NCBI GenBank assembly: GCA_025463135.1
Contig: JAOAPY010000010.1
Location: forward strand, 1-64,000
DNA: 64,000 nucleotides
Source: Acidobacteriota bacterium
GTDB taxonomy: Bacteria; Acidobacteriota; Blastocatellia; Pyrinomonadales; Pyrinomonadaceae
Direction: 5' to 3'
The stretch's first letter is position 1, and every line of letters begins with the position of its first letter. The notes beneath the pieces were generated by a model. It was not told the origin of the DNA. It was given only the letters and a program-made list of their open reading frames with translations, and made no database searches. Made by a program: the position numbers and the translations under genes. Shown here piece after piece: positions 22,930-32,135 of this stretch.

Positions 22930-23463
22930 TTAGAGTCCGCCGGCGGTCTCTTTAGATTTGGTGTTCTGTGTATTCGCGCCTTCAGTTTTTGCTTCAATGG
23001 TCCTGGCTTTGCCTTCGCGATCACCCGTGATCTCAATGCGGCGCGCCTTGGTCTCTTCGCGCTTGGGCAAGGTCACACGCAACACGCCGTTGCGATACTC
23101 GGCCGTCGCCCCATCTCCGGAAACGGTCTGCGGCAAAGTAAAGGAACGGGTAAAGGAACCATAGGCGCGCTCAACCCGGTGATAATTATCCGCGTCGTCT
23201 TTCTTTTCGAAACGCCGCTCACCGCGCAGAGTGATCACGCTGTTCTCGATTGTCAGGTCAAAGTCTTCGCGTTTCATGCCCGGCAGTTCCGCCTCGAGAA
23301 CAATCTGGTCCTTATTCTCATAAATGTCCACATTGGGGTTCCAAGCCCCGCGACCGATACCTTCATCACCAAAGGACGGGGTTAGATTATTGGAGAACAG
23401 GCGATTTACCTCTTCCTGCAGAGTGCGCAAGTCACGGAATGGGTCGTAGCGAACGATACTCAT
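22930..23463 (-). CDS. Hsp20/alpha-crystallin small heat-shock protein
   Basis: The start at 23463 (MSIVRYDPFRDL, 177 residues) follows AAGGAG at a good distance and matches the family N-terminus; the 14 residues upstream in frame are spurious. The alpha-crystallin domain covers about 40-145 (WNPNVDIYENKDQIVLEAEL, GERRFEKK, the YGSFTRSFTLP turn, NGVLRVTLPK). The hydrophilic tail is longer than usual. It is a holdase that likely works with ClpB, the next gene downstream. Confidence 0.95.
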   Translation of the reverse strand: MSIVRYDPFRDLRTLQEEVNRLFSNNLTPSFGDEGIGRGAWNPNVDIYENKDQIVLEAELPGMKREDFDLTIENSVITLRGERRFEKKDDADNYHRVERAYGSFTRSFTLPQTVSGDGATAEYRNGVLRVTLPKREETKARRIEITGDREGKARTIEAKTEGANTQNTKSKETAGGL

Positions 23464-23661
23464 CTTGAAAATCTCCTTACTCAAAAATCTGCTCAAGTGG
23501 GCCACAGATGATTGAAACTCCCGGCCCTATTTAACTGAGCGTGCGAAGATAATAAAGGTTGAGTCCCTCTCTGTCAAGTCATGGGAAAGCAGGGCAAATC
23601 CCAGCAATTCCGTCAGGTCTTTGCTCAGTCTGGAGAGTGAGATTCCCCTGATTCCGGTTAG

Positions 23662-25098
23662 TTAGAGGCGAAAAAATCGTTTTATGGAAGCGAGGATTCC
23701 ATCACTTTCGTCTGCCACGTCAGGGCCTTCAGCATGATCAGCCAGTCCCTTGCGCCGTTCTGAGATGATGTGACTAAGAGATTCGACCAGGTCGGGATTG
23801 GTATCGAACAGTTTTTTCATGGCCTCATGGCCGATTTCGAGGACCTCGGTTTCTTCAACCGCAACCACATTGGCAGTTCGTGGCTCACCGGTAAGCAACG
23901 CCATCTCACCAAAAAAGTCACCGTCGTTGAGCACGGCCACAGCCCTCGACTGGCCATTTTCGGTAAGCTGAACCTGGACGCGGCCGTGATGCACGACAAA
24001 CATTGACGAGCCGGCATCGCCAGCGCGAATGACCGTCTCGCTGGGAGCAAAAACATGGCGGACCGACGCCTGGGCGAGCGTGGCGGTCTCTTCGCCGGAG
24101 AGAGGGGCAAAGATATCGACCGCTGACAGACGTTCAATGAGGGCGCCCTGATCAGATTCCATAACGGAATGCCTGGACTTGCGTTCCAACTCCACCGTTC
24201 GAGTCGGGAAATTGAAAGTCAGCCTGGCACGACGGAACGCATACCAGATTCGTTGGCGGACCAGGGCGTCAGTGTCGTTATAGCGAGCGTAGTCGTCGAG
24301 CCAGTACTTGACTTCGTATTCGATGCCGCTTTCACCAAGATTTCTAATGCGCACGATGGGAGTGATTTTGTCAGAGACGTTTTCAGCCTCGCGAACCGAT
24401 TCGCGCACAATATGAATGGCCTTGGCCGGCGAGTCGGAATACAACGTGTTGAAATAGACGAGGCGTGCATTCAAATTATTACGCGGGCAGACCTCGATGG
24501 CCTCTTTGGCCGCACTGCTGTTGCTGATCAGAACGATGTGATTCTGGAAGGTCCTGATCTTGATCGCCCGCCAGGAAATACTTTCAACTACTCCCGTGTG
24601 CTTTTGCGCTCCCACCGCTATCACGTCTCCCACCTGAAACGGTCGGTCAGCGTGCAGCGAAATGCCGGCAAAAAAGTTTCCCAGCGTATCCTGCAGGGCC
24701 AATCCCAGAATGACGCCAAAAATGGCTGACGTGGTGAACAGTGCGCCCAGGTTAACGCCGGGGTAGAGTCTGTTAAAGATGACGACAAAAAGAATCGTAA
24801 AAGCGACGATCGAAAAAATATTCTTAACGAGCGTGGGTGCCTCATACCCCCGCCTCAGGCGAAATACCAATTCGAACAAAAGTACGCGCACAGCTCTAAC
24901 TGCCAGGTACGCAACCACGGCCCAAAGGATCAATTGGATCAGCAGGAAGGTGTTGTCCTGAGTGTTGCCGGCCATTCGACCTGCAAGCAGTGAACGCACA
25001 GTCTCCTTAAATGTGTGGAGACCATAGAGCGCCAAAAATACCGTCACAGTCGCGAAGGCAAATAGGACAAATCGGCTCTTGAAAGTGGATCGAGACAC
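23662..25098 (-). CDS. MscS-family channel fused to a cyclic-nucleotide-binding domain
   Basis: The protein has 478 residues. Three or four membrane helices (about 10-30, 50-72, 92-112, 118-138) lead into the MscS pore and beta domain: GVILGLALQDTLGNFFAGISL, then DRPFQVGDVIAVGAQKHTGVV. The C-terminal third (about 325-445) is a cNMP-binding fold with the phosphate-binding cassette FFGEMALLTGEPRTANVVA. It is probably an inner-membrane mechanosensitive channel whose gating is tuned by cAMP or a related ligand; the cassette ends RTAN, as in cyclic-nucleotide binders. It lies 199 bases after hsp20 and may respond to osmotic stress, but no operon is implied. Confidence 0.9.
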   Translation of the reverse strand: MSRSTFKSRFVLFAFATVTVFLALYGLHTFKETVRSLLAGRMAGNTQDNTFLLIQLILWAVVAYLAVRAVRVLLFELVFRLRRGYEAPTLVKNIFSIVAFTILFVVIFNRLYPGVNLGALFTTSAIFGVILGLALQDTLGNFFAGISLHADRPFQVGDVIAVGAQKHTGVVESISWRAIKIRTFQNHIVLISNSSAAKEAIEVCPRNNLNARLVYFNTLYSDSPAKAIHIVRESVREAENVSDKITPIVRIRNLGESGIEYEVKYWLDDYARYNDTDALVRQRIWYAFRRARLTFNFPTRTVELERKSRHSVMESDQGALIERLSAVDIFAPLSGEETATLAQASVRHVFAPSETVIRAGDAGSSMFVVHHGRVQVQLTENGQSRAVAVLNDGDFFGEMALLTGEPRTANVVAVEETEVLEIGHEAMKKLFDTNPDLVESLSHIISERRKGLADHAEGPDVADESDGILASIKRFFRL

Positions 25099-25205
25099 AG
25101 CGGTTACCGGATTACGTTTGGGCCGTATTAGTGATGGTTGGCAGAACGCCTATCCTTTTATCATTGTTCGCGCTTGTTGGCGAGAAAGAACCGCTCCGCC
25201 CAGTC

Positions 25206-26525
25206 TTAAAACCTAAGCAGACCGGGAAACAGCACCGACAATATGTAAAGGATCGATAGCAGGGTGACGATAATGGTCGTCAGCCACGCAGCCACGTTGT
25301 AGATTCGCCCGTTGACGTGATTGCCCATGAGTTCACGATTATTTACCAGGCGCAGTACCGCGATCAGGATCACCGGCAGCAACAGACCGTTAATCACTTG
25401 CGTGACCAAGAGCACCCGAATAAGAGGTAGATCAGGAATGACTGCGATGGCGGCCCCCACCGCGATTAGAAAAGTAAAGACGCCGATGAAGACGGGCGCT
25501 TCACGAAAGCTCATCGAAACACCCTTTTCAAAACCCAGCGCTTCGCTTATCGAGTAAGCGGTCGCCAGAGGTAATACGCCGGCTGCCAGCATCGAAGCCC
25601 CAAACAGTCCGATGGCAAATAACTTTTCAGCGTAGATGCCGGCCAGAGGCTCGAGAGCACGTGCGGCGCTGGATGCGCTGTCAACCCGCAGCCCATGTTT
25701 ATGCAGCGTCGCGGCCGTAGAAATCACGATGAAGAGGGCAATGGAGATCGCGAAAACCGTTCCCACCCACACATCGGCTCGGGTGGTGGAATAGTTCTCA
25801 GCGGTGATGCCTTTTTCAACAACGGAGGATTGCACGAACACCTGCATGTAAGGCGAAATGGTGGTGCCCACGATTGCCATGAATGTAAAAAGAAACGCAG
25901 GCTCAAAACTAAAACTCGGCCGCACCAGCGAGACGCCAACTGCTGACCAGTCGGGACGGGCCAGGAACGCGGAAACGATGTAACCGAGAAAGACGAGCGA
26001 CATCAGCAGAAAGACACGTTCTACTCTTTTATATGAGCCCTTGACTACCAACCACCAGATCGCAATTGCCCCGATGGGAACCGACACCAGGCGAGTCACG
26101 CCGAATAACTCGGTAGCGGCGGCAATGCCCACGAACTCCGACACAGTAACGCCGGCGTTGGCGATCAAAAGCGCGAGCATCACCAGGGCGGTCCAGCGCA
26201 CTCCAAAGCGCTCGCGGATGAGATCGGCCAGACCTTTCCCAGTGATTGCGCCCATGCGCGCGCACATCTCTTGCACAATTCCCAGACTGATGGTTATCGG
26301 AATGAGGACCCACAGCAGGCGATAGCCGTGTTCAGCGCCCACCGAGGAGTAGGTTGCAATGCCGCCCGCGTCATTGCCGGCGTTGGCAGTAATCATGCCT
26401 GGTCCAAGAATGGCGAGATAGGCAAGCAGGCGCTTGCGTCGCGCGACGGTGTGTCGCACACCACGCGAGCCGCGCTGCAACAGCCGGCGCCCTGCGGCCC
26501 TTACCGCTTCTCGTGACTCTGCCAC
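25206..26525 (-). CDS. NRAMP-related divalent cation transporter (Mg/Mn type suspected)
   Basis: The 439 residues hold about 11 membrane helices in the NRAMP/LeuT fold. Helix 1 reads GPGMITANAGNDAGGIATY: the metal-binding Asp of the DPGN motif is kept (D52), but the Asn is Gly. Helix 6 reads GTTISPYMQVFVQSSVVEKG, where classical NRAMPs have MPHN, so both the Met and the His are absent. Loss of the Met is known from NRAMP-related magnesium transporters (NRMT), so Mg2+ or Mn2+ rather than Fe2+ is likely; this is inference. It is encoded 108 bases downstream of the PRC/MgtE-N/CBS gene, which supports a Mg-linked role. Confidence 0.85.
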   Translation of the reverse strand: MAESREAVRAAGRRLLQRGSRGVRHTVARRKRLLAYLAILGPGMITANAGNDAGGIATYSSVGAEHGYRLLWVLIPITISLGIVQEMCARMGAITGKGLADLIRERFGVRWTALVMLALLIANAGVTVSEFVGIAAATELFGVTRLVSVPIGAIAIWWLVVKGSYKRVERVFLLMSLVFLGYIVSAFLARPDWSAVGVSLVRPSFSFEPAFLFTFMAIVGTTISPYMQVFVQSSVVEKGITAENYSTTRADVWVGTVFAISIALFIVISTAATLHKHGLRVDSASSAARALEPLAGIYAEKLFAIGLFGASMLAAGVLPLATAYSISEALGFEKGVSMSFREAPVFIGVFTFLIAVGAAIAVIPDLPLIRVLLVTQVINGLLLPVILIAVLRLVNNRELMGNHVNGRIYNVAAWLTTIIVTLLSILYILSVLFPGLLRF

Positions 26526-26559
26526 TTGGAGGTTCTCCGTCGGTCATTTTTTGTTTTGC

Positions 26560-26637
26560 AGATCTCAAATCGCAAATCTGAAATCTCAGATCTGAGATAG
26601 TTTTAGATCAAGAATCCGAAATCTAAAATCAAATCAG
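26560..26637. repeat. Low-complexity GATCTGAAATCT-type repeat
   Basis: Diverged CAAATCTGAAATCTCAGATC units like those at 18902-19008, lying between the NRAMP-like gene and the PRC/MgtE-N/CBS gene. It includes a near-perfect palindrome around CAGATCTGAG. It overlaps the last bases of the upstream gene. Confidence 0.65.
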
Positions 26638-27875
26638 CCAAACAATCTCGGCAACCTTTGCCGCCAGTCTTTCGGCAACAGCAGTTCCATTGCATCATCT
26701 ACCGTAATGATGCCGAGAATATCACCGGTTTCATCGACCACCGGCAACGCTAACAAATTATATTCCGCAATTTGATGGGCCACGTCATTAGCTGCGTCGT
26801 CGGGATGGGCTTTTTGATATTCCGAACGCATGACTTTGTTAAGCGGAGCAGTGGGGTTTGCGAGAATCAAGCTCCGCAATGCGATGACGCCGACCAGTTG
26901 CCACGAACCCTCGCCCTCTACGACGTACAGGTAATAGATCATGTTCGGCGTCTCAGCCATCTCTCGCAGACGAGCCAGCGCCTCACCGGCTGTCAGGTCG
27001 CGTGGCAAAGTGACGAACTCCGTCGTCATCAAGCCACCCGCCGTATCGTCTTCGTAGGGCAGCAATTCTGCGACGTCCGCCTGCTCATCACCCTCCATCA
27101 GGCCCAGAAGTTCTTCGGCCTTGGCCTCAGGTAGATCGCCGAGCACGTCGGCCGCCTCGTCGGGCGACATCCATTCGAGAATGTCCGCGGCGCGTTCTTC
27201 GTTCATGTCGCCGAGAATTCGCGCCTGCCGCTCAGCGGGCATTTCCTCGAGGGCTTCCGCAGCAGTCTCGTCGTTGAGTGCTTGCACGATCTCGGTGCCG
27301 TGATGATAAGAGAGCGCTTCGGCCAGCCTGGCGATCTCCACCGGATGCAGGCGCCCGAGCTTGTCGCTCGAAGATTTCAACTGCACCGTTGCGGCATCGG
27401 TCGCGAGATAGCCAACGTCCGCCCAGTCGATGACCTCAACCGGGCGTCTGGTGCCGGCGAATCCCGCTGGAGCCAGCCGCCTCCAGAATCCCTGCAGACT
27501 CACGTCCGCGCCGGTGACCCGCCACTCGTTCGCCGCCTCGATAATCTGCACATCATTTACGCGCACCACGCGCTTACCATCGACATCCACCAACTGTTTG
27601 TCGAGTACATCGCGCGCCAGCAATACCTCGCCTTCTCGTCTGACGAAAGGTCGCAAATCCAGAATGTCGGAATTCAGGCGCACCCCCTGCTCGCCAAAAT
27701 CGGCTGTGCGCCAGCGTCCGAGAAAAAAATCGCGGCGCCGATAGCGCGCTACGAATCCGGTCACCGGCGGATGGTCGTCCTCGCCGAGACGAATGACGAC
27801 GTCTTTGATCGTCGCCACGCGCTCGCCTTCGAGGTCGCGGATCGGCCGGCCCAATACCTGAGAGAGATACAGCAT
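26634..27875 (-). CDS. Soluble PRC-barrel / MgtE-N / tandem CBS protein
   Basis: The protein has 413 residues and no membrane segment. A PRC-barrel (MLYLSQVLGRPIRDLEGERV, about 1-75) is followed by a second PRC-like unit (about 85-150), an MgtE N-terminal helical superhelix (about 190-285: EMPAERQARILGDMNEERAA, DILEWMSPDEAADVLGDLP), and two CBS domains (about 290-405, opening with YEDDTAGGLMTTEFV and ending GIITVDDAMELLLP). This is the cytosolic Mg-sensing part of MgtE without its pore. With the NRAMP-like transporter next to it, it probably senses intracellular Mg2+ and regulates that transporter; no direct evidence is visible. Confidence 0.88.
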   Translation of the reverse strand: MLYLSQVLGRPIRDLEGERVATIKDVVIRLGEDDHPPVTGFVARYRRRDFFLGRWRTADFGEQGVRLNSDILDLRPFVRREGEVLLARDVLDKQLVDVDGKRVVRVNDVQIIEAANEWRVTGADVSLQGFWRRLAPAGFAGTRRPVEVIDWADVGYLATDAATVQLKSSSDKLGRLHPVEIARLAEALSYHHGTEIVQALNDETAAEALEEMPAERQARILGDMNEERAADILEWMSPDEAADVLGDLPEAKAEELLGLMEGDEQADVAELLPYEDDTAGGLMTTEFVTLPRDLTAGEALARLREMAETPNMIYYLYVVEGEGSWQLVGVIALRSLILANPTAPLNKVMRSEYQKAHPDDAANDVAHQIAEYNLLALPVVDETGDILGIITVDDAMELLLPKDWRQRLPRLFG

Positions 27876-27986
27876 TCGAGATTCACAGTCTTTTTAACTT
27901 AGTACTCGCGAGGGATCGCGGGCATCATAGCACGATGAATTCGGCGCGGTACCAAAGAGTTGGAAAGGGATAGATCAGAGCGAGAC

Positions 27987-29348
27987 TCAAGGGTGTGGGT
28001 GACTCTTGATTCTGGTGAACGCCGACTGCAAAGGCCGGTCGCGGCCCGCATAAATGTCGCGCCGCGTCGCACTAATGACTTCATCCGGCGTGATTCCGGC
28101 GCCTTCCAAACGAACTCCGAGTGCGGTGTGATAATCAAGCTCACTAACTTCCAACTCTCCCCCGTCCGGTAGCGCATGACGCGTACGCACGGCCAGGACA
28201 CAACCGCAGGTTTGGCCTCCGAGTATTGTGGCGTGTGCTGTCTGTTTCAGGGCGGCTAAAAATATCTCAGCGGCGCTTGAGGTGCGTTCATTTGCCAGGA
28301 CGACAATCGGGACCTGAACAGAAGGGTTCCGCGGGTGATCTAAAAGTGGGGTCACCCCCGTCTCGATTTTCAAAGCCACGTTGCCATGTCGATCTGTGAA
28401 TTGTCCCAAACGGGTTGCCAGGGGAAGAAAGGCAGTGGCAATCTCGGCCATTGCCTGGGCATCCCCACCGCCATTATTCCTGAGATCGATAACGATGCCA
28501 TGTACTCTGGCAATCTTACCAGTCGTCTGCCGCGCAAATTCAGCCGCCAGTGTGCGCGTGAAAGCATCAATCGCAATGACGGCAACGCCGTTATGCCGCG
28601 TGACATGCACGCCCAGCGTGCGCTGCTGCCAGTGACGTTGCAGGTTGGCCTGGCGCAACCTGTTATCGTGACCAAGCCACTGGATGGACACCGCTGTTTC
28701 CGGCGGTCCTGCCGCTAATGAAGACAACGCCAAGAGTCGTGCTGCCTGTGGTGTAGATGAGCCGGATTGCTCGCCAAGCTTTCTTTCCAGAGCCGCGAGC
28801 GCGTCTCCACCGTTGATGGTTTTCAACAAGTCTCCGGCGCGAATACCTTTTTGGGCAGCTTCCGATCCACGTTCAACTGCGGCTACTGTTATCTGACCTT
28901 CTATTTCGCGTAACGAAAGACCGACGGTAACAAAGCGAGGATGCTCCCAGTCGAATTTCTGTTCCGGTGCGTAGACGCGCGTGTGAGCGTCGCGCAGCGA
29001 GTTCACCAATCGGCGCAGTACTGCATAAAGTTCGTCGGGATCGCGGGCGTCGGCAGCCTGGGAGCGGAACTGCGCGCGCTGGGCCCACCAATTAACGCCA
29101 TGAAAGTTTTCGTCGTAGTAACGGTCGTTTACTGTCTGCCAAACGTCATCAAATACCGCGAGGCGACCCTCGGTGTTCGCAGTTGAAACCGCCGAGTCAA
29201 TACCGGCAGCGTAAGTTCGTGGGAAGGCGCGAAGATGGGGAAAGGGAACGGAGGAAACAAAGAACAAGGATATGATCGCAGCAATTGAAACCTGCCAGAT
29301 GCTGTCAGATTGGCGTCGTCGCTCTCTACGTTTCTCCACTCTACCCAT
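27987..29348 (-). CDS. S41-type PDZ protease homologue with altered catalytic dyad
   Basis: The 453 residues begin with a basic N-terminus and one export helix (about 17-40). An S41 N-terminal helical region (WQTVNDRYYDENFHGVNW), a PDZ domain (about 125-215) and an S41 core follow, with GIVIDLRNNGGG and NERTSSAAEIFLAAL. The serine of TSSAAE (near 356) matches the nucleophile, but 25 residues on, where CtpA-type proteases have the catalytic lysine (TFGK), this protein has Cys (GGQTCGCV). It may be inactive or use another base. It is 17 bases downstream of the TonB-C gene, probably in one transcript, acting in the periplasm. Confidence 0.85.
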   Translation of the reverse strand: MGRVEKRRERRRQSDSIWQVSIAAIISLFFVSSVPFPHLRAFPRTYAAGIDSAVSTANTEGRLAVFDDVWQTVNDRYYDENFHGVNWWAQRAQFRSQAADARDPDELYAVLRRLVNSLRDAHTRVYAPEQKFDWEHPRFVTVGLSLREIEGQITVAAVERGSEAAQKGIRAGDLLKTINGGDALAALERKLGEQSGSSTPQAARLLALSSLAAGPPETAVSIQWLGHDNRLRQANLQRHWQQRTLGVHVTRHNGVAVIAIDAFTRTLAAEFARQTTGKIARVHGIVIDLRNNGGGDAQAMAEIATAFLPLATRLGQFTDRHGNVALKIETGVTPLLDHPRNPSVQVPIVVLANERTSSAAEIFLAALKQTAHATILGGQTCGCVLAVRTRHALPDGGELEVSELDYHTALGVRLEGAGITPDEVISATRRDIYAGRDRPLQSAFTRIKSHPHP

Positions 29349-29365
29349 TACCTTGACTCCTCCAC

Positions 29366-30274
29366 TTATCTTACCGGCCGGCGGAAGTTGTATCTGAGCA
29401 GAACGCGGATCGGAATCGCAATCCCGTCACGAGTCGCCGGAAAGAAATGCAGTTGTCGCACTGTATCGAGAGCAGCATCGTCCAATCCGAAGCCGGCCCA
29501 GCGAGCCACATCCACCCGGCCAATCTCGCCGGTTTGATCAATATCCACCAGCACGTCGACCGTCCCTTCGGCATCGGCGCGCGCGGCGAGATCAGGGTAG
29601 GCAGGTTTTAAACGGCGGTATGGTCGCGGCGATCGGAAGGACTCGCTCGTTTTCCCTTCGTCGTCCCCTTCTTCAATTACGGGTGTGGAACGTTCGAATG
29701 CGATCTCGCGTTGGTGCCGTTCGCTTTCTCGTGCCTGTTGCAGTTCACTCAGGTAGTGGTGTTGCGTGTCTGCTTTCGTTAGCTGATCCAGCAGCAGGCG
29801 TTCGGCTGCTTCGGGCTTGGACCCTTGAAAACTCGGCCGTTCCCAGGAAATCAATCTTCCCGTCCGCGAGCTCACGAGAAAGATGGACGCATAGGATTCG
29901 AAATATGCCGGACCTGTCGATGGTGAGCGCCGCACTGTTTGCGCGTCGCCAATAAAGTAGAAATCACAACCAATCGCCGCCCCGAGATCGCGCGCCTCGG
30001 ACAAAGACATATTTAGTGACCATGCGTAACCGGCACCCCGCGCAGCTGCGTGTCCCAGATCTCGATCCACGATTGACAGCGAAGTTGTCGATGCCAGGTT
30101 GGCCGCGAATCGATCCGCTGCAAGCTTGCCCATGCCGGCCCGTGCAAAATCAAGAACCGCAATAGTGATTGGTCGAGGAACGATCTGAGATTGTGCCGGG
30201 GCTACCAAAAAAAATATTCCCAAACACATCCGGGAAAGCAGTCGCCATTGAAGATTAGTGTGATTGGAAAGCAA
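29366..30274 (-). CDS. Exported TonB C-terminal domain protein
   Basis: The 302 residues open with a signal peptide (MCLGIFFLVAPAQSQ region; a shorter start at 30229 would also retain it). Residues 35-175 resemble the curli/FlgO-like periplasmic fold that senses or assembles (ITIAVLDFARAGMGKLAADRF, GCDFYFIGDAQTV). A charged linker leads to a TonB C-terminal domain (about 215-300: AYPDLAARADAEGTVDVLVDID, ending VLLRYNF). No N-terminal membrane anchor typical of TonB remains once the signal is cleaved, so it is more likely a periplasmic TonB-like adaptor than the energy transducer itself. Confidence 0.8.
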   Translation of the reverse strand: MLSNHTNLQWRLLSRMCLGIFFLVAPAQSQIVPRPITIAVLDFARAGMGKLAADRFAANLASTTSLSIVDRDLGHAAARGAGYAWSLNMSLSEARDLGAAIGCDFYFIGDAQTVRRSPSTGPAYFESYASIFLVSSRTGRLISWERPSFQGSKPEAAERLLLDQLTKADTQHHYLSELQQARESERHQREIAFERSTPVIEEGDDEGKTSESFRSPRPYRRLKPAYPDLAARADAEGTVDVLVDIDQTGEIGRVDVARWAGFGLDDAALDTVRQLHFFPATRDGIAIPIRVLLRYNFRRPVR

Positions 30275-30320
30275 GGGAATTCTTTAGCTGAACAGTGTCC
30301 GTTGCCCGGCCTGGCATTTC

Positions 30321-31649
30321 TCAGTTCGAGGCGGGCACACCGGCAATCGAGTGCACGCGCGGTGCCACGCTATGATAGAGGGAGTACACTTCATCCTTGA
30401 CTTCCGGCGGAAAACAGACGCGGTGCAACTCGTATCCTTGTTGCAGTCCCCGGACTACCTTACTCACCTCGCTGATCTCGCGAATCTGCGTGCGAGAGTA
30501 TCCGTCTTCCACATAGATGCGGCTCTTTGGTTCGCTGCCGTCTGCAGTGTAGTAGTTGTAGTAGGGAACATCACTCGCGCGATCTTCGATGAAGTAATAG
30601 TCTGGATCAAAACCGGCGCGAGCCACGCACTCTCGGGCTGACCTGAGGAATTCGGCACGTTCAGCCTCAGGCATATCCATGTCGATGGCTTTGAACAGGC
30701 GGCGTCCGACGAAGCGGCGGCTTAGATCTCCGAGTATCGCATCGGCTGAGCGTTGCCATTGCTTCACGTGGAAGATCACATCCGAATCATCCATCTCCAG
30801 ATGATCAGCCAGAGAGAGGGTGTTTCGGCGCAGTACCTTTTCAAACGCCGTGTCGGGTGCGTACCAAACGGTCTCACCCGCTTCGAGCAATTTGAGAGCA
30901 CGCCGAAGAATGGAACGCAATACTGCTTCCGCCGAACGCAGGGTGCGATGAAAATAGACCTGACGAAACATGTAGTACCGCGCCTGCAAGTATTCTTCGA
31001 CCGCATAGAGACCGCGCGCGGCTACAAAGATGCGATCGGCCTCTTCATCGATCGCCAGCGCGTTGATGATCCACTCGAGATCGTAAATGCCATACTTCGC
31101 GCCTGTCATCAGCGAGTCGCGCAATAAATAATCCATTCGATCCACGTCGAGCTGCGAGGACACCAGTTGGCCCAACGCAGCCGGTTGGAATTTGCCTTCA
31201 ATGATCGCGGCCACATCTCGGGGCAAGTCCGGCGAGTAATGCGACAAGAGTTTTCCAATCTCATTGTCTTCGCTGAGCACGACCTTTACCGTCCATGACT
31301 CATGGTGAAAGCCAAGCACCTTCTCCATCACATGAGAGAAAGATCCGTGACCGACATCATGAAGTAAGGCTGCGGCCCGCGCTGCTGTATGGGCCTCTGG
31401 AGCGATTGTGTGGCGTTCCGAAAGACGATCCAGTACTCGAGTCATCAAATGAAAGGCGCCCAGGGAGTGGGTGAAGCGCGAGTGTTCAGCACCCTGATAG
31501 GTGTACAGGCCGAGACCGAGTTGTTTGATACGACGCAGACGTTGAAATTCAGGCGTATCGATCAAGCGCATCATCAACTGCCCTTCGTCAGTGTTGGTGC
31601 GGAGGCGAATTATGTTGTGGACCGGGTCCCTGTAAATGCGCTCACTCAA
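30321..31649 (-). CDS. HD-domain phosphohydrolase (dNTPase/SAMHD1-like)
   Basis: The 442 residues begin [12 protein letters not shown], typical of the YdhJ/YwfO-SAMHD1-like group. The metal-binding set is complete: H56 ([12 protein letters not shown]), H97-D98 ([12 protein letters not shown]) and D168 ([13 protein letters not shown]). Such proteins hydrolyse deoxynucleoside triphosphates or related nucleotides in the cytosol. Residues 300-442 form the family's C-terminal half. It is the 5'-most gene of the minus-strand run but is separated from the TonB-C gene by 46 bases with no visible terminator. Substrate choice cannot be read from sequence. Confidence 0.9.
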   Translation of the reverse strand: MSERIYRDPVHNIIRLRTNTDEGQLMMRLIDTPEFQRLRRIKQLGLGLYTYQGAEHSRFTHSLGAFHLMTRVLDRLSERHTIAPEAHTAARAAALLHDVGHGSFSHVMEKVLGFHHESWTVKVVLSEDNEIGKLLSHYSPDLPRDVAAIIEGKFQPAALGQLVSSQLDVDRMDYLLRDSLMTGAKYGIYDLEWIINALAIDEEADRIFVAARGLYAVEEYLQARYYMFRQVYFHRTLRSAEAVLRSILRRALKLLEAGETVWYAPDTAFEKVLRRNTLSLADHLEMDDSDVIFHVKQWQRSADAILGDLSRRFVGRRLFKAIDMDMPEAERAEFLRSARECVARAGFDPDYYFIEDRASDVPYYNYYTADGSEPKSRIYVEDGYSRTQIREISEVSKVVRGLQQGYELHRVCFPPEVKDEVYSLYHSVAPRVHSIAGVPASN

Positions 31650-32135
31650 ATTGGTCGACCTTTTCGATCATGATTCCAAAGCCTGGGAAGTTTATCACGC
31701 TCAATCCCATACGCTGGCTCGGACGTTCGGATAAGTCTAGGGGCGGACCTTGTGCCCGCCCCAGGGCACACAGATGGGTGCGACCCGACAACAATTCGTC
31801 CGACCGGTCCTGGCCGCTCTCACCGCTTACGGGCTATTGCCTGAAAGCTCAATCGAACTCCGGGAGCCGCAAAACTTTTCTGATTTATGGATTGTTCCCA
31901 TTTTTTTGGATTTCTGACAAGGTTTTGGAATTGCGACAGTGGTGCTAAGTGTTGAGAGACTTGGAATTATTCGACTTTCCCGGTTGTGGGCATGGTAGTT
32001 GCGAAAAGGCGGCTACGAGCTTTTGTCTCCGCTACTTCAGTAATGGAATTTTTTTGATGCCGCTTTCAGAACAAGGCTTGGGTAAGAGACGAGACGAGGC
32101 GGCATTTGTTACGAGCTTCTAGAGAGGATATGAAA
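31650..32135. other. Divergent intergenic region, about 485 bases
   Basis: It lies between divergently transcribed HD and TonB-receptor genes, so it should hold both promoters. A small GC hairpin (GGGCGG/CCGCCC near 31741-31762) is visible. AGAGAGGA (32121-32128) is the receptor's ribosome-binding site. No convincing -35/-10 pair, riboswitch or RNA gene was recognised. Confidence 0.5.

Noticed and set aside
31670-31948. Small plus-strand frame upstream of the TonB receptor
   Set aside because: It has no ribosome-binding site or recognisable composition, and it crosses a GC hairpin in a divergent promoter region.
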